NCBI GenBank assembly: GCA_012510305.1
Contig: JAAZIE010000078.1
Location: forward strand, 1-7,985
Direction: 5' to 3'
Origin: Bacillota bacterium
Lineage (GTDB): Bacteria; Bacillota; Dethiobacteria; DTU022
DNA: 7,985 nt
The notes beneath the pieces are model-generated. The model ran no database searches. It saw only the letters and a program-made list of their open reading frames with translations, and was not told where the DNA came from. This document shows positions 1 to 6,090 of the stretch, one piece after another (the first letter of the stretch is position 1; each line of letters opens with the position of its first letter). A program made the translations under genes and the position numbers.

Positions 1-216
1 CTCCTGGACAATGCCTTCTCCCCAGTAATCGGGGATCAGGATAGAGCCGTAGTATTCCGGGTCTTCCGGGGCGGGGTGCTCCGCTGCCGTCTGCTCCTTC
101 AGCCCCCCCTCCTCGTTCGCCGGCCCCGCCGGTTTTTCCGGGGAGCAGCCGGCGAAAAGCAGCGCCAGCAGAGCCGGCAGCAGGATAGCAATAACTCTTC
201 TATTAGATCTGTTCAA
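1..216 (-). CDS. Putative lipoprotein, N-terminal part (3' end outside window)
   Basis: The open frame starts at a TTG codon (214-216) and runs off the left edge after 72 codons. The N-terminus is a bacterial lipoprotein signal: basic residues (R3, R6, R7), a hydrophobic stretch at about 8-21, and a lipobox-like LLFAGC with the lipidated cysteine at residue 24. A Pro/Glu/Gly/Ala-rich linker follows (about 25-53), as expected for a tether on the outer face of the membrane. The last visible part (YYGSILIPDYWGEGIV) looks like the start of a folded domain that I do not recognise. The TTG start is supported by GGAGAGGAGG (224-233) seven bases upstream and by a consensus promoter further up. The gene lies 95 bases downstream of the activase in the same direction but has its own promoter, so it is probably a separate unit. 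Function is unknown. Confidence 0.75.
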   Translation of the reverse strand, partial: MNRSNRRVIAILLPALLALLFAGCSPEKPAGPANEEGGLKEQTAAEHPAPEDPEYYGSILIPDYWGEGIVQE

Positions 217-261
217 CCGACAGCCTCCTCTCCCATTCTTCAAAAGGTCCTGCTCAAACTC

Positions 262-289
262 ATTATACCGGAACCGGCCGAATTGTCAC
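262..289 (-). promoter_or_regulatory. Sigma-70/SigA-type promoter of the lipoprotein gene
   Basis: On the minus strand a perfect -10 box TATAAT (262-267) lies 16 bases downstream of GTGACA (284-289), which matches 5 of 6 bases of the TTGACA -35 consensus. The predicted transcription start is near 255, giving a leader of about 40 bases that contains the GGAGAGGAGG ribosome binding site. This is the clearest promoter in the window. Confidence 0.75.
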
Positions 290-300
290 CGTTTTCACAT
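283..300. promoter_or_regulatory. Candidate Rex/CRP-like operator overlapping the -35 box
   Basis: TTGTCA-CCGTTT-TCACAT is an imperfect inverted repeat. It matches the Rex-type pattern TTGTGA-N6-TCACAA at 10 of 12 positions and the CRP-type core TGTGA-N6-TCACA at 9 of 10. It overlaps the -35 hexamer (284-289) of the lipoprotein promoter, so a bound protein would be expected to block transcription. No regulator gene is visible in the window. A near match of this quality is expected about 0.2 times by chance in 8 kb, so position is the main support. Confidence 0.3.
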
Positions 301-311
301 GCAATTTTCTT

Positions 312-1226
312 TTAAAATACCTCCAATTCAAAAGCATCAAAGTAAGAGGCGCACTCTTCTATCTCACCCGGGGTCATCAGGCGATCGCAGCGGTACGAGC
401 TTTCCAGGCCCAGGCTCTCCACCTTGGGCAGCCAAAGAGGGTTGTAGGGCAGCAGGGCGGCTCTTTTCAGGCCCAGCCCTTTAAAAAAACGGGCGATCCC
501 GGCCAGGTTTTCCGCGGCGGTGGTGATCCCCGGTACCAGCGGCACCCGGGGCAAAACCGGGACCTTGCCGCGGCGGATAAGCGCCGTAAAATTATCGAGG
601 ATGCGGCGGTTGTCCCGGCCGATATGACGGCGGTGGGCGGCGGGATCGATAAGCTTGATATCGAAATATACGAGATCGAGGTAAGGCTGGATATATTTTT
701 CAAAGGCTGGCCGGTGATAGTGGCCGCAGCTCTCTAAGTTCACATGAATACCCTTAAATTTAAGCGCCGGCAGAAAAGAAGCCTGGTAGCGCGGGTAGAG
801 CGTGGGCTCGCCGCCGGAGAGGGTCACCCCGCCGCCCGAGTTCTTGTAAAAGGGCAGGTCCTCCGAAACGATCTCTGCCAGCGCGGCGGGGGAATAGTAG
901 CGCCCCACCAGGCGGATGGCGCCTGCGGGGCAGTGAGCGGTACAGCTGCCGCCGCGCCGGCAGCGGCTGCGGTCCACCGGATAGGGGCGTCGCTCAAGGT
1001 CGATCGCCCCCTCGGGGCAGGCCGCTGCACAGGCGCCGCAGAGAAGGCAGTCCCCCGGCGCGTAGGCGATCTCGGGATAAGTCCTGATCCCCTCGGGGTT
1101 CTGGCACCAGGTACAGGCCAGGGGACAACCCTTGAAGAAAATAGTGGTGCGAATGCCGGGGCCGTCATCGAGAGCGTTGCGCTTGATCTCCACGATGAGC
1201 GGGCGCCGTTTTTCCGGTGCGGCCAT
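312..1226 (-). CDS. Glycyl radical enzyme activase (radical SAM, PFL-activase family)
   Basis: A cytosolic radical SAM enzyme that would reductively cleave S-adenosylmethionine and place the glycyl radical on the GRE encoded just upstream. The 304-residue product has the N-terminal D-x-G-P-G-I-R-T signature, then CPLACTWC (C34, C38, C41; CX3CX2C, the SAM-binding [4Fe-4S] cluster). A two-cluster ferredoxin-like insert follows (C60-C63-C66-C70 and C89-C95-C99), then the GGE SAM-binding motif at about 138-140. Length and order fit the class of GRE activases carrying the ferredoxin insert. The second insert motif lacks one cysteine: Gly92 (codon 951-953) replaces the second Cys of CX2CX2CX3C. The ATG at 1226 is chosen because AAGGGGAG (1236-1243) lies nine bases upstream; the in-frame GTG at 1247 has no such site and falls inside a palindrome. 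The gene follows the GRE stop by 40 bases, almost certainly co-transcribed. Family is certain; the substrate partner is inferred from adjacency. Confidence 0.95.
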   Translation of the reverse strand: MAAPEKRRPLIVEIKRNALDDGPGIRTTIFFKGCPLACTWCQNPEGIRTYPEIAYAPGDCLLCGACAAACPEGAIDLERRPYPVDRSRCRRGGSCTAHCPAGAIRLVGRYYSPAALAEIVSEDLPFYKNSGGGVTLSGGEPTLYPRYQASFLPALKFKGIHVNLESCGHYHRPAFEKYIQPYLDLVYFDIKLIDPAAHRRHIGRDNRRILDNFTALIRRGKVPVLPRVPLVPGITTAAENLAGIARFFKGLGLKRAALLPYNPLWLPKVESLGLESSYRCDRLMTPGEIEECASYFDAFELEVF

Positions 1227-1235
1227 CGGCGGTTT

Positions 1236-1243
1236 CTCCCCTT
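1236..1243 (-). promoter_or_regulatory. Ribosome binding site that sets the activase start
   Basis: AAGGGGAG on the minus strand sits nine bases before the ATG at 1226. It lies downstream of the alternative GTG at 1247, so it can serve only the ATG. This shortens the activase to 304 residues. Confidence 0.7.
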
Positions 1244-1246
1244 TCA

Positions 1247-1263
1247 CGGTTACCCGGTAACCG
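1247..1263. repeat. 17-base palindrome between GRE and activase genes
   Basis: CGGTTACC-C-GGTAACCG is a perfect 8-base inverted repeat around one base. It sits in the 40-base gap between the GRE stop (1267-1269) and the activase ribosome binding site. As RNA it could form a 7-bp stem with a 3-base loop. No U-tract follows, so it is not a normal terminator. A role in mRNA processing or in setting relative expression of the two genes is possible. Confidence 0.55.
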
Positions 1264-1266
1264 GCG

Positions 1267-4200
1267 TCAGTTTCCCGCCGCCAGGTTGAACTCGGTGCGC
1301 TCGATCAGCTCCTGCTGCATATCCCGGTTCAGCTCGACAAAGTAGGCGTTGTAGCCGGAGATGCGCACCAGCAGCCAGCGGTAATCTTCGGGGCGATCCA
1401 CCGCCTCCTTGAGCATCTCCGTGGTGACGATATTGAACTGCATCTGCATCCCGCCCAGCTCGAAGTAGCTTTTGGCATAGGCGGTGACCCGCTCGACAAA
1501 AGCGGTGTGGCTGTCCTGCGCCCCCGGAGCCACCTTCACGTTGAAAGCAATATTGTTCGGCATCTTCAGCGGATCAAGGCCGGCGATGGTATGAATATTG
1601 GAAAGCAGCCGGTCGGTGACGCCCGGCGAAGGGGTGATCCCCGGGGTGAACGGTTTCCCCTTCAGCCGGCCGCTGGGCAGGGCCCCCGAGAGAGTGCCGA
1701 AGGCAACGTGGTTGGACATGCTCCAGAAGCCGCTGGTGTAAAGCCCGCCCCGGTAATTGCGGTGAGCCTGGTAGCAGTCGTAGATAAAATCGATGAGCTC
1801 CTGCGCCAGCTCCCGCGGTCCGGCGGCGTCGCCGCCAAACTTGGGCACCTTCTTGCTGATCCGCGCGTGCAGGGCCTCAAAACCGCTGAAGTCCGCCTCC
1901 AGCGCCTGCAGGAGCGTCTTCCAGTCCACCGCTTTCTCCCGGTAAATGAGCTCATCGATCGCCGTAAGGCTGTCGATAACGTCGGTGATGGAGACGAGCG
2001 CCGCACCTGAAGTATTGTAGCGGGCGCCGCCGTCGATAACATCGCGCCCCTTCTCCATGGGCCCGTCAAAGAAAGATGAGAGCAGCGGCGTTGGATGAAG
2101 CTCCTGGTGCGAGGCGCCCAGGTAATCGTTGTAGGCGATGGACTGATCGATCAGGTAGCCCAGCTGCTCCTTGTACGCCGCTTTGAAATCGTCAAAAGTG
2201 GGGAAACTCCCTCCGGCGGCGGGATCGCCGGTGTGCGGCCCCACCTGCTCCGCCACCAGCGGGTGGACCCCGTCATGCAGGGCCATCTCCAGCGCCGCCA
2301 CCGTATTCAGGAGCATGCAGTTGGTATGGCCCATGTGGCGGCCCACGCTGGTGGGCTCGACGCAGCCGGTGGAGCCCCAGTCGCGGGCGTCCTCCAGGGC
2401 GAAGCCCTGTTCCACCAGGGCGGGGATAACCGCTGCGTCGTTGTGCAGCGAGGGGGTCGCCGCGGTGACCGTGTTCACCTCGATGAGGCGCTTTAAGTAC
2501 TCCTCTGAATTCACCCCGGGATAAAAGCGCGCGTTCACGTTGGGCTCACGCAGCGCCAGCATCTCGGTGACTTTAAGAAAAATGTAGGTCATATCGCAGA
2601 CGGCGCTGCCGCCGCCGCGGTCCACCCCGCCCAGGGTCAGCGCCTGGTCGGAGGAGCTGCCGCCGAAGAGGCGGTTGCCGAGATCGGGGACGTTGGGCAG
2701 GTGATCTGAACACTTCAGGTAAAAGCAGCCGACCAGCTCGACGGCCCGGCGGATGAGCGCTTCTTTCTCTGCAGCGCTTTTTGCCCCGGCGGCGTCGCGC
2801 AAAAAGTAAGGCTGCAGCACCTGGTCCAGCCTACCCAGGGAAAGGCCGGCATTCATATTCTCCATGTGCAGGGCCAGCCAGCAGAGCCAGATCGCGTTGA
2901 CCGCCTCGTGAAGCGTGCGGGCCGGGTATGCCGGGACCCTTTCGCAGACTGCAGCCATCTCTTCCAGCTCCCGGCGGCGCCGCTGCGACCCGGCGTCATC
3001 GCCCAGGGCGTCGGCCAGCTCGCGCGCCCGCCGGGCGAGGTTGGCCGCATAAGCGAGCACGCCCTCCTGGGCAGCCTGCAGCGCCCGGTAAAAGGAGCGC
3101 TCTTCTTCTCCCGCTGCCGCCGCCTCTTTTCTTTTGGCCTCGGCGATAATATCCAGCAGCCCCCGCTGGAGAATCATGGCGAAATCGGGGATGGTATGCG
3201 AGACCGCATGCGCTTTCCAGCAAAAATAGAGCACCCAGCGCCCCTCGAGCTGCTGGCAGCGCGGGTTGCCGTATTTGTGGCGGGTGTGCTCCATGACGTT
3301 GCGGTCGGTCCAGAAGGGGAAAACTTCAAAATTGAGGATATCGATATCTGCTGCAGAGATGCGGTAAGGGTTCATCTCGCGTTCGTCCACCGTGAGCAGC
3401 TCCGGCCAGAGCGCCAGGGCGCCGAATTCGGGGAAAAGAAGCACTCCCACATCTTTGCTGGTGGTGGTCCCGGCCAGAAGGTCATCGTCTTTGATCATGG
3501 GCCGGCGGCGGCTCAGGATATACTTGAGCGCTTCAGCCTGGCGCAGCCCCGGGTGGCGCTTTTTCCCGGCGCGGTCTTCCTCGAAGCCCTCTTTCAAAAA
3601 ATACTTCGTGAGCAGGTGCGGCCTTTCGGTGCAAACCTCTGCCGGGGTGGTGAAAAGTTTTTCACGGGCCGCCTGCAGCCGGGGGAATTGCTCCAGCCGG
3701 TAGCCGCCCAGGTAAGGCTCGCCCAGAACTTCCACTTGGTCGTGCGGGGTCGATTGCAAGACCGCCCGGTGCACCAGCGGGTGGGCGTCGCGGGCTGAGG
3801 GAGAGTAGTCCATCACCCCCACGGTGCTCTCGCTCTCCTTCAACCGGAGCAGCTTTTTCCTTTTTTTCTGCCCGCCGGCCAGCTCCTTGGAGAGGTGGCC
3901 GAATTTGGCCAGGTACATGAGGTTGCCTTCCATGAACAGATCATTTTCCAGCATCATCTTGAGAGCATCTGCCGGATTGCTCAGTGAAAAGATGCTTTGC
4001 AGACCGGCCCCGGTCTTGAAATTAAAGGTCAGGTCGGCCCCATCGATGCGTCCCCGCCCCGCTTTCATCCGGCCCTCTTCGAAGATGGCATAAGCTTCGG
4101 CTGACCCGTCCAGGGTGCGAAACTGGATGCGGGCGTTGAACCGGTAGCCCTTCTCCTCATCGATAATATTACGGCGAAAAGAGGGGCTGAGACGAAACAT

Positions 4201-4287
4201 GAGCGACATCAGCTTCAATACAAAACTGGCCTGCAGGCCCGCCTTAAGGTTGCTGAATCTCCCCGATTGCTTTCCTGGTGGTATCAT
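1267..4287 (-). CDS. Glycyl radical enzyme (PFL/eliminase type) with N-terminal SCP2-like lipid-binding domain
   Basis: A 1006-residue oxygen-sensitive radical enzyme, about 150-200 residues longer than typical eliminase-type GREs (choline lyase, glycerol dehydratase and relatives, about 790-850). Residues about 17-135 look like an SCP2 sterol/lipid-carrier domain: AYAIFEEGRMKAGRGRI, then DLTFNF, then an MEGNLMYLAKFG-type end. A Lys-rich linker (about 140-150) leads to the PFL-like barrel from about 200, with CTERPHLLT near 219-227, NAGLSLGRLDQ, and the thiyl-radical site GCVEP (Cys642, general base Glu644). The C-terminal glycyl radical site RISGYNAYF has the radical Gly at 978 (codon 1354-1356). 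Cys followed by V-E places it with eliminases/dehydratases/decarboxylases rather than PFL itself, which uses Cys-Cys. The ATG at 4287 is chosen for its strong AGAGGAGG seven bases upstream; the longer frame from 4410 has no ribosome binding site. Activated by the downstream activase. Substrate unknown. Confidence 0.93.
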   Translation of the reverse strand: MIPPGKQSGRFSNLKAGLQASFVLKLMSLMFRLSPSFRRNIIDEEKGYRFNARIQFRTLDGSAEAYAIFEEGRMKAGRGRIDGADLTFNFKTGAGLQSIFSLSNPADALKMMLENDLFMEGNLMYLAKFGHLSKELAGGQKKRKKLLRLKESESTVGVMDYSPSARDAHPLVHRAVLQSTPHDQVEVLGEPYLGGYRLEQFPRLQAAREKLFTTPAEVCTERPHLLTKYFLKEGFEEDRAGKKRHPGLRQAEALKYILSRRRPMIKDDDLLAGTTTSKDVGVLLFPEFGALALWPELLTVDEREMNPYRISAADIDILNFEVFPFWTDRNVMEHTRHKYGNPRCQQLEGRWVLYFCWKAHAVSHTIPDFAMILQRGLLDIIAEAKRKEAAAAGEEERSFYRALQAAQEGVLAYAANLARRARELADALGDDAGSQRRRRELEEMAAVCERVPAYPARTLHEAVNAIWLCWLALHMENMNAGLSLGRLDQVLQPYFLRDAAGAKSAAEKEALIRRAVELVGCFYLKCSDHLPNVPDLGNRLFGGSSSDQALTLGGVDRGGGSAVCDMTYIFLKVTEMLALREPNVNARFYPGVNSEEYLKRLIEVNTVTAATPSLHNDAAVIPALVEQGFALEDARDWGSTGCVEPTSVGRHMGHTNCMLLNTVAALEMALHDGVHPLVAEQVGPHTGDPAAGGSFPTFDDFKAAYKEQLGYLIDQSIAYNDYLGASHQELHPTPLLSSFFDGPMEKGRDVIDGGARYNTSGAALVSITDVIDSLTAIDELIYREKAVDWKTLLQALEADFSGFEALHARISKKVPKFGGDAAGPRELAQELIDFIYDCYQAHRNYRGGLYTSGFWSMSNHVAFGTLSGALPSGRLKGKPFTPGITPSPGVTDRLLSNIHTIAGLDPLKMPNNIAFNVKVAPGAQDSHTAFVERVTAYAKSYFELGGMQMQFNIVTTEMLKEAVDRPEDYRWLLVRISGYNAYFVELNRDMQQELIERTEFNLAAGN

Positions 4288-4294
4288 CCCGGAT

Positions 4295-4302
4295 CCTCCT
4301 CT
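4295..4302 (-). promoter_or_regulatory. Ribosome binding site that sets the GRE start
   Basis: AGAGGAGG on the minus strand ends seven bases before the ATG at 4287. The alternative ATG at 4410 is preceded by CTGCTGCGGT, without a Shine-Dalgarno sequence. Choosing 4287 removes 41 residues of low-complexity, non-domain sequence and leaves the SCP2 domain intact. Confidence 0.8.
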
Positions 4303-4551
4303 TCGTTTTTGTGGGAAACACCCGTCCCGCAGCTTTTTTATTCCCCTCACATTAAATGTATTACTTGCACCCTCAATTTTCACCAAGCCGGGCGCCTCTA
4401 AGAGTTTCATACCGCAGCAGATGCAAAACCCGGGGGCTTTCCCTCTCTTCCCGCTACCCGGGCTTTCAACCCGCTGAAGGCTTTATTCTCGATAGGCACC
4501 CCCTTTCCCTACTAAAATCTTACTCCGCCGCCGGACTGTGGAAATGCAAAG

Positions 4552-4597
4552 CCGGCTGAGTCAAGGGGACGGTGACTTTGACTCACAGGGCAGCCGG
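4552..4597. repeat. Palindromic (REP-like) element upstream of the transporter gene
   Basis: The inner arms TGAGTCAA (4557-4564) and TTGACTCA (4578-4585) are perfect 8-base inverted repeats around a 13-base G-rich loop (GGGGACGGTGACT). Outer arms CCGGC (4552-4556) and GCCGG (4593-4597) can extend the stem past a 7-base bulge on the right. From memory, GTCAAGGGGACGGT...TTTGACTC palindromes recur as dispersed repeats in anaerobic Firmicute genomes, sometimes near IS200/RAYT-type transposases; this was not checked. Only one copy is in the window. It sits about 75 bases before the transporter start and could act in the leader mRNA. Confidence 0.5.
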
Positions 4598-4673
4598 AAG
4601 GAACCTGCGGTACAAGGGCGAATATTTAAGCAAGGATAAATTTAAGCTATTTACCTGAAAGGGGGAACTGCCC

Positions 4674-6089
4674 GTGAACAAATTGGCTCCCTTTACCCTG
4701 TCCAGGCAGACGCTCTACTCCGTGGGTGCGCTTTCATTTAACTTGGCCGAGCGCATGATTCTTCTGTATATACCGATCTTCTACTTACCCTCAAAGGAGC
4801 TGGGGGTACCCGATCTTTTTCCCGGCGGGACGTTTTGGGGATTTTTGACGATCATGGGGCTGATCATGGTTGTGGGGCGTGTTTTTGATGCCGTGGCCGA
4901 CCCCGTCGTCGCCTCTTTGAGCGACCGCAGCCGCTCCCCGCTGGGGCGGCGAAAGATATTTAAGCTGCTCAGCGCTTTTCCCGTAGCTCTCTTTGCCGCA
5001 CTGATCTTTTTTCCTCCTTTCCCCCATACCGAAAGCATCATCAACGGCCTCTGGTGCGGGGTCATGCTCTCGCTTTTTTATATCGCCTTTACTGCTTACG
5101 CCAACCCCTTTTTGGCCCTGGTCTCCGAGCTGGGACAGGATGAACCGATGCGGATCAATATAAACACCTTTATCGCTATTTTCGGCCTGGTGGGGGTGGC
5201 CCTGGTCACCGTGGCCTTCCCCCCCATTGTGGAGTATTTTCAGGGGAGGGAGATCGCCTTTCACACCTCTTACGGCTGGGCCGCCGTCATTTTTGCCGCT
5301 GTCGCCTGCCTGGCCGGCTATATCTCCTGCCTGGCCTATGATGAAAAAAAGCATACCCTGCCCAGCGCCCCCGTGGAAACGGGGATTATCGAGTCGCTGA
5401 AAAGAACTTTCGGGGTGAAGCACTTTGTCACCTTTTTGACAGGCGAGCTCTTTCTCATGTTCTGCGTAAACCTGATCACCTACAGCATGATGTACTATGC
5501 CATCGTCATCTTCCAAAGGGAGCAGGGCTTTATGACCTACATCGCCGGGGCCGCCCTGGTGGGCTCCATGGTCAGCTTTCCCCTGGTCAACCACCTGGGC
5601 AAGACGGTGGGCAAGAAAAAAGTGATTCTCTTTTCGGTGGCGCTCCTTTCACTGGCCACCCTGGTCCTCTTTGTCCTCAGCTTCCAAATGAACGAGCTGC
5701 TCACCTATATCAGCCTGGGCATCTTCTTCATCTGTGGTTTCCCGCTGGCGGCGCTCTCCGCCCTGGTCTATTCCACCACCTCGGATATCGCCCGGGAAGA
5801 TGCCTTCCGCACGGGAGTGCGGAGAGAGGCGATGTTCTACGGGGCCCGGGCGGTTCCCCTGAAGATCGTGATCGCTCTTTCCGGCCTCGCCTTCGGCTTC
5901 CTCATCTCCAAGTTCGGCAAGGATGCGGCCGAACCCCTGGGTGTTCAGCTCACTCTCCTGGTGGTCTCCGTGGTCTCGCTGATCGGCTTTTATTTCTTCT
6001 CGCGCTATCCGGAGGAAAAGGTGCTGGCGAGCCTGAAGGAACATGAACAGAGAGCTGCAGCCGGCGCCGGGGAAAAACCGGTGAGCTGA
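4674..6089 (+). CDS. MFS transporter of the GPH (glycoside-pentoside-hexuronide):cation symporter family
   Basis: A 471-residue inner-membrane protein with about 12 hydrophobic segments, a short N-terminus and a charged C-terminal tail (from about 445). The family signature between helices 2 and 3 is clear: GRVFDAVADP, then SDRSRSPLGRRK at about residues 83-94. Asp72 and Asp76 have the D-x3-D-P spacing of the Na+/H+-binding aspartates Asp55 and Asp59 of melibiose permease MelB, so cation-coupled uptake is expected. The Asp124 position of MelB seems to be Ala here (recalled alignment, uncertain). The family covers sugars, uronides and, in the distant animal relative MFSD2A, lysophospholipids; substrate cannot be read from sequence. 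It starts with GTG, supported by AAAGGGGG eight bases upstream, and is the first gene of an operon with a GDPD and a phosphatase, which suggests import of a glycerophosphodiester or related polar substrate. Family sure, substrate open. Confidence 0.9.
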   Translation: MNKLAPFTLSRQTLYSVGALSFNLAERMILLYIPIFYLPSKELGVPDLFPGGTFWGFLTIMGLIMVVGRVFDAVADPVVASLSDRSRSPLGRRKIFKLLSAFPVALFAALIFFPPFPHTESIINGLWCGVMLSLFYIAFTAYANPFLALVSELGQDEPMRININTFIAIFGLVGVALVTVAFPPIVEYFQGREIAFHTSYGWAAVIFAAVACLAGYISCLAYDEKKHTLPSAPVETGIIESLKRTFGVKHFVTFLTGELFLMFCVNLITYSMMYYAIVIFQREQGFMTYIAGAALVGSMVSFPLVNHLGKTVGKKKVILFSVALLSLATLVLFVLSFQMNELLTYISLGIFFICGFPLAALSALVYSTTSDIAREDAFRTGVRREAMFYGARAVPLKIVIALSGLAFGFLISKFGKDAAEPLGVQLTLLVVSVVSLIGFYFFSRYPEEKVLASLKEHEQRAAAGAGEKPVS

Positions 6090-6090
6090 A

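Larger units (their letters stand above)
4288..4673. other. Divergent intergenic control region between GRE and transporter operons
   Basis: This 386-base stretch has no convincing gene. It holds the GRE ribosome binding site (4295-4302), an AT-richer patch at 4349-4380, two CCCGGG sites, a palindromic element (4552-4597) and an AT-rich patch (about 4619-4655) before the transporter's AAAGGGGG site (4658-4665). An 11-base palindrome ACATT-A-AATGT lies at 4349-4359, where a GRE promoter or operator would be expected. No promoter matches consensus well in either direction. The best minus-strand pair, TTGAGG and TTTAAT, is only 14 bases apart. A weak hairpin at about 4463-4487 (GCTTTCA/TGAAGGC then TTTATT) has no upstream plus-strand gene to terminate. 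Confidence 0.6.

Noticed and set aside
76..315. 79-codon plus-strand frame over the lipoprotein start
   Set aside because: Arg/Pro/Gln-rich shadow of the minus-strand lipoprotein signal and its promoter, without a ribosome binding site.
1227..1247. GTG start at 1247 for the activase
   Set aside because: It overlaps the palindrome at 1247-1263, lacks a Shine-Dalgarno sequence, and lies upstream of the AAGGGGAG that serves the ATG at 1226.
744..1289. 181-codon plus-strand open frame over the activase gene
   Set aside because: It is a shadow of the activase on the opposite strand in GC-rich DNA. Its product is low-complexity Ala/Gly/Arg-rich with no recognisable motif. The long plus-strand frame at 2866-3798 over the GRE is rejected for the same reason.
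4349..4359. ACATTAAATGT shared by the GRE upstream region and position 7909-7919 as a common operator
   Set aside because: Several 11-base matches are expected by chance within 8 kb. The flanks differ, and the second site lies at a gene end rather than a promoter.
4349..4380. GRE promoter TTGAGG...TTTAAT on the minus strand
   Set aside because: The spacer is only 14 bases, too short for a standard SigA promoter; no better pair is visible, so no promoter was annotated.
4288..4410. 41-residue N-terminal extension of the GRE from the ATG at 4410
   Set aside because: No ribosome binding site precedes 4410, while AGAGGAGG sits seven bases before 4287. The extra residues match no part of the domain structure.
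4791..5594. 267-codon minus-strand open frame over the transporter
   Set aside because: It is antisense to a clear membrane protein; its Gly/Asp/His-rich composition is typical of the complement of hydrophobic codons, and no family is recognisable.
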